Of a stretch of DNA of 64,000 nucleotides, positions 35,085-44,833 are shown in pieces. The notes under the pieces are model-generated. The model worked only from the letters and a program-made list of their open reading frames with translations, was not told the origin of the DNA and searched no databases. Both the position numbers and the translations under genes were made by a program. Within the stretch, counting starts at the first letter, position 1; each line of letters opens with the position of its first letter. Origin of the DNA: Neorhizobium sp. NCHU2750 (lineage in GTDB: Bacteria; Pseudomonadota; Alphaproteobacteria; Rhizobiales; Rhizobiaceae); NCBI RefSeq assembly GCF_003597675.1, contig NZ_CP030827.1, positions 4,096,501-4,160,500 of the forward strand, written 5' to 3'.

Positions 35085-35825
35085 ATGGATATGCAGGAAG
35101 CGGCGGTTCGCCGGCAGAACGGGGTAGCGCTCTGGCGCCAGATCGCCGATCGGATACGGTCGGCCATATCCGGGGGCGACTATGACGAGACCGGCCGGGT
35201 GCCGCCGGAAATGGTGCTGGCCGCACAGTTCGGCGTCAACCGCCATACGGTTCGCAGTGCTCTGGCGGCACTTGCGCAGGAAGGCATCGTCCAGGCCGTG
35301 CAGGGAAGGGGCACACTGATCCTGCGTAAGGATCGGCTGAACTTCCCCATTTCGCGCCGCACGCGCTTCAGCCAGGGCATCGGAGATCAGGCACGGGAGA
35401 AGGAGGGCATATTGCTCGCGTCCTGCGAAGAAGCCGCCACGGCAGATCTCGCTGCGCGGCTGAAACTGTCCGTCGGCGCACCGCTGATCCGGCTGGAAAC
35501 GCTGCGAAAGGCCGACCGTCGCCCTGTCTCGCGCGCAACCGCATGGTTTCCGGCAGATCGTTTCAAGGGAATTGTCGATGCCTACAGAAGCAGCGGATCG
35601 ATCACCGCCGCCTTTGCCGCAACCGGCCTGCCGGATTATGTCCGCGCGTCGACGGAAATAACCGCCGTCCATGCCGACAATGACGATCTCGCATCGCTGG
35701 AACTGTCACCCGGCGCCATCGTGCTTGTCACCCGGGCCCTGAATGCCGATCCGGATGGCGTACCGGTTCAATATGCCGTCAGCCGTTTCCCCGCGGATGC
35801 GGTTCAGTTCACCATCGAGAATTGA
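35085..35825 (+). CDS. phnF: GntR/HutC family phosphonate regulator PhnF
   Basis: 246 residues. N-terminal winged helix (ALWRQIADRIRSAI, then PPEMVLAAQFGVNRHTVRSALAALAQEGI as the recognition region) and C-terminal UTRA ligand domain (SRRTRFSQGIGDQAREKEG, LIRLETLRKADRRPVSRATAWF, YAVSRFPADAVQF). Divergent from phnG with the operator between, so it probably represses the phn operon until a ligand or phosphate stress signal is present. A second ATG at 35091 is possible. Stops 53 bp before brnT. Confidence 0.94.
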   Translation: MDMQEAAVRRQNGVALWRQIADRIRSAISGGDYDETGRVPPEMVLAAQFGVNRHTVRSALAALAQEGIVQAVQGRGTLILRKDRLNFPISRRTRFSQGIGDQAREKEGILLASCEEAATADLAARLKLSVGAPLIRLETLRKADRRPVSRATAWFPADRFKGIVDAYRSSGSITAAFAATGLPDYVRASTEITAVHADNDDLASLELSPGAIVLVTRALNADPDGVPVQYAVSRFPADAVQFTIEN

Positions 35826-35847
35826 AATACGGATGCTTGAGTAATGA

Positions 35848-35868
35848 CAAAATCATAATTACATTTTG
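35848..35868. promoter_or_regulatory. Inverted repeat upstream of brnT
   Basis: CAAAAT-N9-ATTTTG, immediately before the ribosome site GGTGGAGAT. BrnA antitoxins bind their own promoter as dimers, so this is a candidate autoregulatory site. Confidence 0.4.
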
Positions 35869-35878
35869 GTGGAGATAA

Positions 35879-36178
35879 ATGCGCTTCGAATGGGATCGAG
35901 CCAAGGCGGAAACGAATCTGCGCAAGCATCGGGTGAGCTTCGAAACGGCGCTTCGGGTATTTTTCGATCCGTTTGTGCTTATCGAGCAGGATCGTGTCGA
36001 GGATGGTGAATACCGATGGCAGGCGATCGGCGCGGTTGACGGTCATACGGTTCTGATTGTCGCGCATGTGAATCGTGAGGATGATGAGGCAGAGGAACCG
36101 GTTGAGGTAATCCGCATCATTTCTGCACGAAAGGCCGATTTGAAGGAAAGGCGACGCTATGAAGAAGACAAACGCTGA
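35879..36178 (+). CDS. brnT: BrnT family toxin
   Basis: 99 residues. RelE-fold ribonuclease toxin of a type II system that stops translation when freed from BrnA. N-terminal hallmark FEWDRAKAETNLRKHRVSFETA with the conserved Lys-His; the core RIISARKADLKERRRYEE ends the protein as in the family (RxxSAR, ERRxYE). The gene order toxin-antitoxin and the 20-bp overlap with brnA are typical. It lies next to phnF, outside the phn operon. Confidence 0.95.
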   Translation: MRFEWDRAKAETNLRKHRVSFETALRVFFDPFVLIEQDRVEDGEYRWQAIGAVDGHTVLIVAHVNREDDEAEEPVEVIRIISARKADLKERRRYEEDKR

Positions 36179-36491
36179 AATGGTTCGATACAGGATCGAT
36201 CCGAGTAACGTGCCGCCACTCACCGAAAAGCAGAAGGCTGAATTGAACGCGCTTTCCCAAATGCGCGACGACCAGATCGACTATAGCGACATTGCGCCTT
36301 CGACCGACCAGCAACTCGCGAGTGCGCAGCGAGGTCAGCTTTATCGGCCCGTGAAGCAGCAAATAACCGCACGCGTCGATGCAGATGTCCTCGAATGGTT
36401 GAAGTCCCAGGGAAAAGGATATCAGGCGCGCATCAATGCAATTTTGCGTCGGGAGATGCTGGCGTCGCTGAAACCTCACAAAAAAGCCTAG
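36159..36491 (+). CDS. brnA: BrnA family antitoxin
   Basis: 110 residues. Neutralises BrnT and represses the pair. The C-terminal ribbon-helix-helix is QQITARVDADVLEWLKSQGK followed by GYQARINAILRREM; the acidic N-terminal half (MRDDQIDYSDIAP) would wrap the toxin. A strong terminator overlaps its stop codon. Confidence 0.95.
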   Translation: MKKTNAEMVRYRIDPSNVPPLTEKQKAELNALSQMRDDQIDYSDIAPSTDQQLASAQRGQLYRPVKQQITARVDADVLEWLKSQGKGYQARINAILRREMLASLKPHKKA

Positions 36492-36516
36492 GAACGGCGG
36501 TCACCGTCCCTAGGCT
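36485..36516 (+). terminator. Terminator after brnA
   Basis: AGCCTAGG-A-ACGG pairs with CCGT-C-CCTAGGCT (12 pairs, one mismatch) around CGGTCA; the brnA stop lies in the left arm. Downstream GATACGTTCTTATTTT is T-rich. It also separates the pair from the convergent gpmA. Confidence 0.7.
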
Positions 36517-36538
36517 GATACGTTCTTATTTTGGGTCT

Positions 36539-37174
36539 TCAATGCGCCCCGGACATGTCGCCGAGGACGGCCTTGGTGGCGACGGTCGAGTCTGCCTTCA
36601 GGGTGTAGACCATCGGCACGCCGGTGGCGAGATTGAGTTCCAGGATCTCCGCCTTGCTCAGCTTGTCGAGCACCATGACGAGAGAGCGCAGGGAATTGCC
36701 GTGGGCGGCAACCAGCACCTTCTCGCCACGCAGCACGCGGGGCAGGATTTCCGTCAGGTAATAGGGCCAGACGCGGGCACCGGTGTCGCGCAGGCTTTCG
36801 CCGCCCGGAGGCGGAACGTCGTAGGAACGGCGCCAGATATGCACCTGCTCCTCGCCCCACTTGGCGCGCGCATCGTCCTTGTTGAGACCGGAAAGATCAC
36901 CGTAGTCGCGCTCGTTGAGCGCCTGATCCTTGATCGTCTCAAGATCCGGCTGGCCGACCTTGCCGAGCACGATCTTCAGCGTCTTCTGGGCGCGCTGCAG
37001 ATCCGAGGTAAAGGCGATATCGAACTTGATGCCGGTATCGGCGAGCGCCTGACCGCCGGCTTCGGCTTCCTGGATGCCGAGCGGCGTAAGGTCAGGATCC
37101 TTCCAGCCGGTGAAAAGGTTTTTGAGATTCCAGTCGCTCTGGCCGTGACGAACGAGGACGAGGGTACCGCTCAT
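36539..37174 (-). CDS. gpmA: 2,3-bisphosphoglycerate-dependent phosphoglycerate mutase
   Basis: 211 residues, the short alphaproteobacterial form. Glycolytic enzyme interconverting 3- and 2-phosphoglycerate. [20 protein letters not shown] carries the phosphorylated His (residue 9) and RHG motif; [17 protein letters not shown] and the second His in [15 protein letters not shown] complete the active site. GGAGG lies before the ATG. Last gene of the leftward mgsA-glk-exporter-dapB-gpmA series. Confidence 0.97.
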   Translation of the reverse strand: MSGTLVLVRHGQSDWNLKNLFTGWKDPDLTPLGIQEAEAGGQALADTGIKFDIAFTSDLQRAQKTLKIVLGKVGQPDLETIKDQALNERDYGDLSGLNKDDARAKWGEEQVHIWRRSYDVPPPGGESLRDTGARVWPYYLTEILPRVLRGEKVLVAAHGNSLRSLVMVLDKLSKAEILELNLATGVPMVYTLKADSTVATKAVLGDMSGAH

Positions 37175-37195
37175 GATAAAGACCTCCGCATAATA

Positions 37196-38017
37196 TTAAT
37201 TTGAGAGCCCGAGCACGTCGAGCATCGAGTATTGACCGGGCTTCTTATCGCGCGCCCAGAGTGCGGCTGCAACCGCCCCTCGCGCGAAAATCGAGCGATC
37301 ACGGGCACTGTGCGACAATGTTACCAGCTCGCCTTCGCCGGCGAGAATGACTGAATGATCGCCGACGACCGAACCCCCGCGCAGCGTCGCAAAACCGATC
37401 GTGCCGGCTGGCCGCGGTCCGGTATGGCCATCGCGAACCCGGACGGATTGGCTGGCAAGGTCGATGCCGCGCCCATCGGCGGCAGCCTCGCCGAGCAGCA
37501 ACGCCGTGCCGGACGGCGCATCGACCTTGTGTTTGTGGTGCATCTCTACGATCTCGATATCCCATCCGTCCGCCGGCAGCGCACGCGCGGCCTGCTTGGC
37601 CAGCACGCCGAGCAGATTGACGCCGAGGCTCATATTGCCGGACTTCACGACACGCGCATGACGGCTGGCTGCGGCAAATTTTTCCTCGTCCGAAGCCGAG
37701 CATCCCGTCGTGCCGATCACATGCACGATGCGCGCCTGGGCTGCGAGGCCGGAAAACGCGACGCTGGTGGCTGGCGTGGTGAAATCGATAACACCTTCCG
37801 CATCGAGGAAAGCTTGCAACGGGTCGCTGGTTACCGGAACGCCGATAACGCCGGTGCCGGCGAGTTCGCCGGCATCCTTGCCGATAAAAGGCGAGCCCTC
37901 GCGTGCGACCGCCGCATGGAGAGTGACGCCGGGCGTTTCGTGGATGATGCGAATCAGCGCCTGGCCCATTCGTCCGCCTGCACCCACTACGACCAGCTTC
38001 ATCTCACCGTTGCTCAT
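37196..38017 (-). CDS. dapB: 4-hydroxy-tetrahydrodipicolinate reductase
   Basis: 273 residues; second committed step of lysine/meso-diaminopimelate synthesis, NAD(P)H-dependent. Nucleotide loop [17 protein letters not shown] (about 9-25); [10 protein letters not shown]; catalytic His pair and substrate Lys in [22 protein letters not shown]-terminal [23 protein letters not shown] at 38017; a second ATG five codons later has its own GGTGAG but very short spacing. gpmA follows 21 bp later. Confidence 0.97.
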   Translation of the reverse strand: MSNGEMKLVVVGAGGRMGQALIRIIHETPGVTLHAAVAREGSPFIGKDAGELAGTGVIGVPVTSDPLQAFLDAEGVIDFTTPATSVAFSGLAAQARIVHVIGTTGCSASDEEKFAAASRHARVVKSGNMSLGVNLLGVLAKQAARALPADGWDIEIVEMHHKHKVDAPSGTALLLGEAAADGRGIDLASQSVRVRDGHTGPRPAGTIGFATLRGGSVVGDHSVILAGEGELVTLSHSARDRSIFARGAVAAALWARDKKPGQYSMLDVLGLSN

Positions 38018-38038
38018 GTCTATGCGTATTCCTGCTTG

Positions 38039-39820
38039 TCAGTTGTGTTCGGGCGCCTGCAGATTGTTGAGGCGAGCGTAAAGACCCTGCTTGCGCCGTG
38101 CAAGTTCCTCATGCGTGCCTTCCTCGACGACGCGTCCATCCTGCATCACCACGATCTTGTCGGCATTGACGACGGTCGACAGGCGGTGGGCGATGACGAT
38201 CACCGTGCGGCCGCGCATCGCCGTGTCGAGCGCCTTCTGCACGGCGGCTTCCGACTCGTTGTCGAGCGCCGAGGTCGCCTCGTCGAGCAGCAGGATCGGC
38301 GCATTGCGTACCAGCGCGCGGGCAATCGACAGCCTCTGCCTCTGGCCACCGGACAATGTCACGCCGTTTTCACCGACCGGCGTATCGTAGCCCTCCGGCT
38401 GCGCGGTGATGAAGTCATGCGCATAGGCAAGCCTTGCCGCCTCTTCCACCTCGGCATCCGTGGCATCCGGACGGCCATAGCGGATATTGTCGCGGATCGA
38501 GCCCTCGAACAGATAGGGTTGTTGCGACACGTAGGCGAGCTGCTGGCGCAGGGAGGCCTTGGTTACGTCCGCGATATTCTGGCCGTCGACCAGGATCTGG
38601 CCTTCCGCCGGGTCGTAGAAGCGCGGAATGAGGTTGATGATCGTCGACTTGCCGGCACCGGAAGGCCCGACCAGAGCCGTCGTCTTGCCGCCCTCGGCAA
38701 CAAGGTTCACGCCGCGCAGAATGGGGGAGCCGGCGGCGTAGGAAAACACCACATCCTTGAGCTCGACCTTCGCCTCGCTGATGGAGAGAGCCGGCGCGCC
38801 GGGTTTTTCGCGCTGGGCCGGCTGCAGGTCGAGAAGCGCATAGATCATCTGCGCATTGACGACGGCACGGTCCATCTGCACCTGAAGCTTGGCGAGCCGG
38901 CGAGCCGGATCATAGGCCATCAGCAGCGCCGTCACGAAGGAGAAGAAGGCGCCCGGCGGCACGTTGTTATAGATCGAACGGAATGCCGCGTAAGCCAGCA
39001 CGCTCGATATCGCAAAACCCGCAAAGGTCTCCGTCAGCGGCGAGGTCCGTTCGGAAAGGCGCGCGATACGGTTCGACCGGTGTTCGGCGGTGTCGATGAT
39101 CTTGTTGACCTTGCGCTCGAGTTCCTGCTCCATGGTGAAGGCCTTCACCACGGCAATGCCCTGGGCGGTTTCCTGCATGGCGCCGAGAACGCGGCTATTG
39201 ACCTCGACCGAATCCCGCGTCGCGAGCCTGAGACGGCGCGACACGTAGCGCAGGGCGTAGAGAAGCGGCGGTGCCACGGCAAAGACGATCAGCGACAGCA
39301 CCCAGTCCTTGCCGATCATCACCGCAATCAGCGAGACGAGCGTCAGAAGATCTCTTGCAGTGGAGGTGACGGTCAGGTTCATCACGTCCCGAATGCCGGC
39401 AATATTCTGGCTGATCTGCGCGGCCAGATGCGCCGAGCGGGCTTCGGAGAAAAATCCGACCGAAAGCGTCATCAGGTGGCTATAGAGCCGACGCTGGTAA
39501 CGGGCCACGATATTGTTGCTGATCTTGGAAAGAGCCACCGCCTGGCCATAGGTGGCGAAGCCGCGCAGAACGAAGGCGGCGAGGATCGAGCCGCAGATCA
39601 GCCACACGATGTCCGCCCGCTTGTTGGCGAAGGCCTCGTTGACCACCGATTCCATGATCCAAGCGGTAAACGCGGTCGACAGCGCCACCATGATCAGACA
39701 GGAGACGGCAAACACATATCCGCGGATATGGTCCCGGCCGTTCTCCGAAATGATGCGCTTCAGGACGCTGACAACGGTAGTGGAATCAACGTGGCGCTTT
39801 TTGTCTTTTTCAGCCTTCAA
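38039..39820 (-). CDS. MsbA-like ABC exporter (fused permease and ATPase)
   Basis: 593-residue half-transporter. Six membrane helices in residues 30-330, then an ATPase with Walker A LVGPSGAGKSTIINLIPRFY, Q-loop YVSQQPYLFEGSIRDNIRYG, signature [17 protein letters not shown], Walker B ILLLDEATSALD and switch His in VIAHRLSTV. The lipid A/lipid exporter (MsbA) or multidrug subgroup; the cargo cannot be read. The only start codon before the first helix is TTG at 39820, with a weak ribosome site. Cotranscribed downstream of glk is likely (119-bp gap). Confidence 0.9.
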   Translation of the reverse strand: MKAEKDKKRHVDSTTVVSVLKRIISENGRDHIRGYVFAVSCLIMVALSTAFTAWIMESVVNEAFANKRADIVWLICGSILAAFVLRGFATYGQAVALSKISNNIVARYQRRLYSHLMTLSVGFFSEARSAHLAAQISQNIAGIRDVMNLTVTSTARDLLTLVSLIAVMIGKDWVLSLIVFAVAPPLLYALRYVSRRLRLATRDSVEVNSRVLGAMQETAQGIAVVKAFTMEQELERKVNKIIDTAEHRSNRIARLSERTSPLTETFAGFAISSVLAYAAFRSIYNNVPPGAFFSFVTALLMAYDPARRLAKLQVQMDRAVVNAQMIYALLDLQPAQREKPGAPALSISEAKVELKDVVFSYAAGSPILRGVNLVAEGGKTTALVGPSGAGKSTIINLIPRFYDPAEGQILVDGQNIADVTKASLRQQLAYVSQQPYLFEGSIRDNIRYGRPDATDAEVEEAARLAYAHDFITAQPEGYDTPVGENGVTLSGGQRQRLSIARALVRNAPILLLDEATSALDNESEAAVQKALDTAMRGRTVIVIAHRLSTVVNADKIVVMQDGRVVEEGTHEELARRKQGLYARLNNLQAPEHN

Positions 39821-39939
39821 TGGAAAGTCCCAATTCGGCAGGATTACTGCATTATCACAAGAAAGGGCTTGTTAACCCCTTGCTTGCGGTTTTGCCAGTC
39901 GCGCCTGCCGGATTCGTTAACGGTGTGACTTTCCGGCAT

Positions 39940-40962
39940 TCACCGGCGCCAGCACCGACCCTCCGTCGCAATCCCGTAGGCCTCTGGCGTGCGGGCATAG
40001 CTGGCAAGCCCGGCCAGTGCCGCCTGCGGATGGGTGACGACGAAGGTCGGGATCGTCTTCATCAATTCCTTGTGCGGCGCCTTGTCCTCGAAAGCCTTGC
40101 GGAAGAAGGGCTTTTTCAGTTCCGGCAGGATTTTCGGCGAAATGCCGCCGCCGAGGAACACGCCGCCGCGCGCCATGAAGGTGAGTGCCAGGTCGCCGGC
40201 AAGGCGGCCGAGATAGGTGACGAAAAGCTCCAGCGCTTCCGCAGCCTGGGCGTTCTTGCCGCCAAGGCCTTCCTCGGTCACGTTGGCCGGGTCCTTGATG
40301 CTGGGTGTAACACCATCAGCGGCGCAAACGGCATTGTAGATATGCAGAAGGCCGCGGCCGGAAATGATTTCCTCGGCCGAAACGCGCCCCTCGATGGTGA
40401 CGAGATGCGGGAAAATCTCAAGGTCGCGCGGCGTGCGCGGGCCCATGTCCACATGGCCGCCCTCGCCGGGTACCGGAAACCACGTATCCTTGGCATGAAG
40501 AAGGCCTGCGACGCCTAGACCGGTTCCGGGGCCGAGAACGACACGTGTGGCATCGACGGCCGGCAGCGTGGCACCGATCGGCTCGCGGTCGCCTTCCGTC
40601 AAGGTCGCGACGGCAAGTGCCTGGGCTTCGAAATCGTTGAGCACGAGCACGGCGTCGAAGCCGAGTTCGCCGATCATCTTCTTCGGACGGACGATCCAGT
40701 CACAATTGGTGAGGTCGATCTCGTCGCCGTCGATCGGGCCGGCGACAGCCAGGATTGCCGAACGCGGCTTGGGCAGATCGGGATTGTTAAACACCTTGTC
40801 GACGATCGCATCATCGATCGTCGGGTAACCCGCCGTCGGCACATGGACGAAATCGGTTGCCTTGGTCTCGGCATCGGCAAGGATGGAGAAACGGGCATTG
40901 GTGCCGCCGATATCCCCGATCAGGATAGGAAAGGGCAATGTGTCAGATTGAGCTTTGGCCAT
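39940..40962 (-). CDS. glk: Glucokinase
   Basis: 340 residues, E. coli-type (not ROK). Phosphorylates glucose with ATP. Phosphate-binding [15 protein letters not shown] at residues 16-30; sugar-binding [12 protein letters not shown] with catalytic Asp near 105; [50 protein letters not shown]. Twenty bp downstream of mgsA, so the two form an operon that ties glucose entry to the methylglyoxal bypass. Confidence 0.97.
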   Translation of the reverse strand: MAKAQSDTLPFPILIGDIGGTNARFSILADAETKATDFVHVPTAGYPTIDDAIVDKVFNNPDLPKPRSAILAVAGPIDGDEIDLTNCDWIVRPKKMIGELGFDAVLVLNDFEAQALAVATLTEGDREPIGATLPAVDATRVVLGPGTGLGVAGLLHAKDTWFPVPGEGGHVDMGPRTPRDLEIFPHLVTIEGRVSAEEIISGRGLLHIYNAVCAADGVTPSIKDPANVTEEGLGGKNAQAAEALELFVTYLGRLAGDLALTFMARGGVFLGGGISPKILPELKKPFFRKAFEDKAPHKELMKTIPTFVVTHPQAALAGLASYARTPEAYGIATEGRCWRR

Positions 40963-40982
40963 GGGGAACGGATCTCGCGGAT

Positions 40983-41360
40983 TTATCGAAAGTCGATGAG
41001 ATGTTCTGCGGTGGCGCGGTTAAGCGCCATCGGAATGTCGTAGACGGTAGCAAGCCGGGTCAGGGCCTTGACGTCGACGTCATGGGGCAGGGCGGAGAGC
41101 GGATCGATGAAGAAGATCAGCATGCCGACATCGCCGGTCGCGATCATCGCGCCGATCTGCTGGTCGCCGCCCAGGGGGCCGCTTTTCAGCGGCGTCACGT
41201 CGAGGTCAGGACAGGCATCCAGCACACGGCCGCCGGTCGTGCCCGTTGCGACGATGCGGAATTTCGACAGCGCGGATTGATGCTGACGGGCAAATTCCGT
41301 CATCTCGTCCTTTTTCTGATCGTGAGCGATCAGCGCAATGCAAGGCTTGGACGTTTCCAA
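40983..41360 (-). CDS. mgsA: Methylglyoxal synthase
   Basis: 125 residues. Converts dihydroxyacetone phosphate to methylglyoxal and phosphate, a relief valve when sugar phosphates build up. [13 protein letters not shown] opens the fold; [18 protein letters not shown] and [17 protein letters not shown] hold the phosphate-binding and catalytic Asp residues; [18 protein letters not shown] closes the active site. The start is TTG at 41360 ([14 protein letters not shown]), with GGAGGGAGGAAGG just upstream and a protein length equal to homologues; the frame is open further back but lacks conservation. Confidence 0.95.
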   Translation of the reverse strand: METSKPCIALIAHDQKKDEMTEFARQHQSALSKFRIVATGTTGGRVLDACPDLDVTPLKSGPLGGDQQIGAMIATGDVGMLIFFIDPLSALPHDVDVKALTRLATVYDIPMALNRATAEHLIDFR

Positions 41361-41585
41361 GTGCCTTCCTCCCTCCGGCCCTTGCGGGCAAATCGATCCG
41401 GCCGGCACGCCATCGGTCCGTCAGGATCTCGATTGGCACGCTAACCCTTTGATTCTAAGTATCGCCCTGGCAAATATCAATTTCGGTTACAGTTCGATGT
41501 CAGGGTTCTAGCGCGCCCTGAAGGATATGGGAAGGCTTCCAGGCGCATTGGTTCCCAGGGGCTTGGGCGGGCCAGGTTGGCGCGC

Positions 41586-42641
41586 TCAGCGCAACGGCCG
41601 TGCACGCGGTAGTGGCACGTTCTCCGGCACTTGTGCGGCATCGGAGGTGAGGGCGGTCGGAGTTTCCTCCATGGGCTCGGACGGCAGGGCTTTGGCGGCC
41701 ATCGGTTGATCGCCGAACGTGGCATCCTGTTCGGAGCGAGCCGGCGCCGCAAGCACCGCCGCACAGGCTTTCGGCAGGTCCGAAAGCATGACCTGCCGTG
41801 GCTTGACGGGCTTCCTGTTCGGTTCGGCCGGTTTCGGCGGCGCCCAGGGCTCCTTGGTGAACCACCAGGAAAGCGACTTGCTGTTGCAATCGTCGCCGGC
41901 AGGAACCGGTGCCTGTTTCTCGCATGATGCAGCACCCGCGGGGCAATTGATGCGGATATGGAAATGTTCGTCATGTCCATAGAAGGGACGCACCTTGCCG
42001 AGCAGGCTCCGGTCGCCGGTCCATGTCTCGCAAAGCCTCTTCTTGATGGCGGGATTGACGAAGATGCGCTGCACCTGCGGATAGCTCGCCGCCTGCATGA
42101 TGAGCCGCGCATGCGTGTCGGTCCACTTGCGCGGATCGACCGTCAGGAATTTGCTCTTGTCCAGCATCGAGGTGAAGGGAAGATCCTCGCGTTCTTCCAC
42201 CGTCAGCGGCTGGGCGGGTTTCGGCGTGAACCAGATATCCGCATCGAGACCGACCTGATGCGAGGCATGCCCATTGATCATCGGCCCGCCGCGCGGCTGG
42301 GAAATGTCTCCGACCAGGATACCGGTTCCCCAGCCAAGCCTCTCCGCATCGGACGAAAAGCGTTCGAGCAGCGATATCATCGCCGGATTGCCCCAGCGTC
42401 GGTTGCGGGAAAGCCGCATCGCCTGCCATGTCGGCCCGTCCGTCGGCAGCGCCACCGCACCCGCCATGCATCCCTTGGCATAAAAGCCGAACGGCATCGG
42501 CTGCGACGCACTGGGCAGCTTCGCGGCGCTGAACAATTGCTTGGCGGTCTTCTGCTCCTCGGCCTGCGCCATTTCGGCCAGCACACCGAAAAGCGTTGCA
42601 GCTGCCGCCAGACTCAGTGCCAGTTTCAAGATCGGTTTCAT
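41586..42641 (-). CDS. mepA: Penicillin-insensitive murein endopeptidase MepA
   Basis: 351 residues, M74 metallopeptidase. Cuts D-Ala-meso-DAP cross-links of peptidoglycan in the periplasm. Signal peptide MKPILKLALSLAAAATLFGVL...AQA; zinc motif INGHASHQVGLDADIWF (His and Asp ligands), and the third ligand His in YGHDEHFHIRINCP. After about residue 245 comes a roughly 105-residue Pro/Ala-rich tail beyond the usual domain. The ATG at 42641 has ACGGATG upstream; the longest frame begins with TTG. The gap 41361-41585 shows no gene. Confidence 0.94.
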   Translation of the reverse strand: MKPILKLALSLAAAATLFGVLAEMAQAEEQKTAKQLFSAAKLPSASQPMPFGFYAKGCMAGAVALPTDGPTWQAMRLSRNRRWGNPAMISLLERFSSDAERLGWGTGILVGDISQPRGGPMINGHASHQVGLDADIWFTPKPAQPLTVEEREDLPFTSMLDKSKFLTVDPRKWTDTHARLIMQAASYPQVQRIFVNPAIKKRLCETWTGDRSLLGKVRPFYGHDEHFHIRINCPAGAASCEKQAPVPAGDDCNSKSLSWWFTKEPWAPPKPAEPNRKPVKPRQVMLSDLPKACAAVLAAPARSEQDATFGDQPMAAKALPSEPMEETPTALTSDAAQVPENVPLPRARPLR

Positions 42642-42793
42642 CAGCATCCGTCGCAAATCATGTCGACCGCGATCTTAGTCCGAAATGCAACCCTGGGGAA
42701 ACCACGCATGCGCCATCCGCATGCTTTCCCATGTCCATGGGCAATAAATCGGTTGTGAGCGGATGCTCCTGTTTTTTGCCCTCTTTTGCCCTA

Positions 42794-42807
42794 TGCTTCG
42801 CGAAGCA
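42794..42807. promoter_or_regulatory. 14-bp perfect palindrome upstream of yejA
   Basis: TGCTTCGCGAAGCA, 23 bp before the yejA ATG. A second inverted repeat CCCATG-TC-CATGGG lies at 42728-42741. Both are in the divergent mepA/yejA gap; operator or leader hairpin, regulator unknown. Confidence 0.35.
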
Positions 42808-42830
42808 GTGAGAACAGGAAGGAATATTGC

Positions 42831-44690
42831 ATGGATTTGACGCGTCTGCAGAAGGGTCTCGCAATCGTCCTCGCCGTGTCCACCCTCGCCACCTGGGCCG
42901 CCGCACAGGAGCCTGCCAAAGCGCCGGAAGGCGGGCAGAACTGGCGATATGGCATGGCCGTCGTCGGTGATCTCCAGCTGCCTCCCGATTTCAAACAACT
43001 CCCCTATGTCGACGTGAACGCGCCCAAATCGGGAGAACTTCGGCTTTCGGATGAAGGCACGTTCGACAATCTGAACCTGGTGGTGGACAGGGGCGCTGCC
43101 GCTTCCGGCCTCGGGATGATCTACGATACGCTGATGAAGCGCTCGGAAAACGAGGTGTTCGGCACCTACGGGCTGCTGGCCGAGGCCGTCTCCTATCCGG
43201 ACGACATGTCTTCCGTCACCTTTCGCCTGCGACCCGAGGCAAAATGGGCTGACGGTGAGCCCGTCACGCCGGAAGATGTGATCTTCAGCTTGAACGTGCT
43301 CAAAGAAAACAGCGCGATGTATTCCGGCTATTATCGCCACGTCACCGGCGCGGAGAAAACCGGCGATCGCGACGTTACCTTTCACTTCGACGAAAAGAAC
43401 AACAAGGAACTTCCATCGATCGTCGGCGATTTTCCGATTCTGCCCAAACATTGGTGGGAGGGCAAGGACGCTCAGGGCAATCAGCGCGATATTACCCGCA
43501 CGACACTCGATGCGCCGATGGGGTCCGGCCCCTACAAGATTGCCTCCGTCCAGCCCGGCTCCGCCATACGTTACGAATTGCGTGACGATTACTGGGGCAA
43601 GGACCTTCCGATCAATCGCGGCCAGTATAATTTCCGTGCCATCAGCTACACCTACTTCTCCGACAACGACGTGGAATTCGAGGCGTTTCGCGCCGGCAAT
43701 ATCGACTATCGACGCGAGAACAGCTCCAGCCGCTGGGCAACCCGATATGATTTCGATGCGGTGAAGGACAAGCGTGTGACACGCGAGGCTCTCACCAATC
43801 CTTTCAAGGCCACTGGTATCATGCAGGCGCTCGTGCCGAACATGCGCCGCGACATCTTCAAGGATGCACGGGTGCGCGAGGCCCTGAATTATGCCTTCGA
43901 TTTTGAGGATCTGAACAAGAATCTCGCTTTTGGCGGGCTGAAACGTGTCGATAGTTTCTTCTGGGGAACGGATCTCGCATCGTCCGGCCTGCCGCAAGGC
44001 AAGGAACTGGAAATCCTTAACGAGATCAAGGACAAGGTTCCGCCGGAAGTCTTCACGACGCCCTACGCCAATCCTGTCGGGGGCGACCCGAACAAGGTTC
44101 GCGACAACCTTCGCAAGGCGATCGGCCTGTTCAAGGAAGCCGGTTGGGAACTCAAGGGCAACCGCATGGTCAACGTGAAGACCGGCCAGCCCTTGAGCTT
44201 TGAGATCCTGCTCAACAGCGCCGGCATGGAGCGCTCGGTCAATCCCTTCGTCGCGAGCCTCAAGAAGATCGGGGTGGAGGCTCGCCTGCGCACCGTCGAC
44301 GCTTCGCAGTACATCAACCGTACACGCAGCTTCGACTATGACATGATCTGGGCCGTATGGGGCGAGACGATGAACCCCGGCAATGAGCAGGCCGAATACT
44401 GGGGCTCGCAGTCGAAGGACCGGCAGGGTTCACGCAATTATGCCGGTATCGCCGACCCGGCAGTCGATATCTTGATCCATAAGATCGTCTTTGCGCCGGA
44501 CCGTGAGGATCAGATTGCCGCGGTCAGGGCGATGGACCGCGTCCTTCTGGCCAATCATTACGTCGTGCCGGTCTTCTATTCGGGCGAGGAGAAGATTGCC
44601 TATTGGAACCGGATCGCACATCCGCAAACGCTGCCGGAATACGGGATAGGGTTCCCGGATGCATGGTTTGCCAAGGATCAGGCCAAGTAA
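42831..44690 (+). CDS. yejA: Peptide ABC transporter substrate-binding protein YejA
   Basis: 619 residues, SBP family 5. Signal peptide MDLTRLQKGLAIVLAVSTLA...AAA, then NWRYGMAVVGDLQLPPDFK and the typical FDNLNLVVDRG. Conserved FRLRPEAKWADGEPVTPEDV and the late HYVVPVFYSGEEKIAYWNRI. Binds peptides in the periplasm for YejBEF; in E. coli this system takes up microcin C, in rhizobia it is linked to peptide tolerance. Start at 42831 with AGGAAGGAAT upstream. Confidence 0.94.
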   Translation: MDLTRLQKGLAIVLAVSTLATWAAAQEPAKAPEGGQNWRYGMAVVGDLQLPPDFKQLPYVDVNAPKSGELRLSDEGTFDNLNLVVDRGAAASGLGMIYDTLMKRSENEVFGTYGLLAEAVSYPDDMSSVTFRLRPEAKWADGEPVTPEDVIFSLNVLKENSAMYSGYYRHVTGAEKTGDRDVTFHFDEKNNKELPSIVGDFPILPKHWWEGKDAQGNQRDITRTTLDAPMGSGPYKIASVQPGSAIRYELRDDYWGKDLPINRGQYNFRAISYTYFSDNDVEFEAFRAGNIDYRRENSSSRWATRYDFDAVKDKRVTREALTNPFKATGIMQALVPNMRRDIFKDARVREALNYAFDFEDLNKNLAFGGLKRVDSFFWGTDLASSGLPQGKELEILNEIKDKVPPEVFTTPYANPVGGDPNKVRDNLRKAIGLFKEAGWELKGNRMVNVKTGQPLSFEILLNSAGMERSVNPFVASLKKIGVEARLRTVDASQYINRTRSFDYDMIWAVWGETMNPGNEQAEYWGSQSKDRQGSRNYAGIADPAVDILIHKIVFAPDREDQIAAVRAMDRVLLANHYVVPVFYSGEEKIAYWNRIAHPQTLPEYGIGFPDAWFAKDQAK

Positions 44691-44833
44691 GGTGCTTGCG
44701 CCTTGCCTGCCCAACTGTTCCAAATGGCCGGATTGATTCGCTTGAAAACGAAGGAAGCCCGTTTGAGCCTTGAGCTGCCTCACGGTGACATGCCGGAACT
44801 GTTCGGCCCGGATTTGAACGGCGGAGCACGCTG

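Noticed and set aside
37355..39928. 857-codon open frame on the plus strand
   Set aside because: Entirely antisense to dapB and the ABC exporter; His/Arg/Gly-rich shadow translation without any domain.
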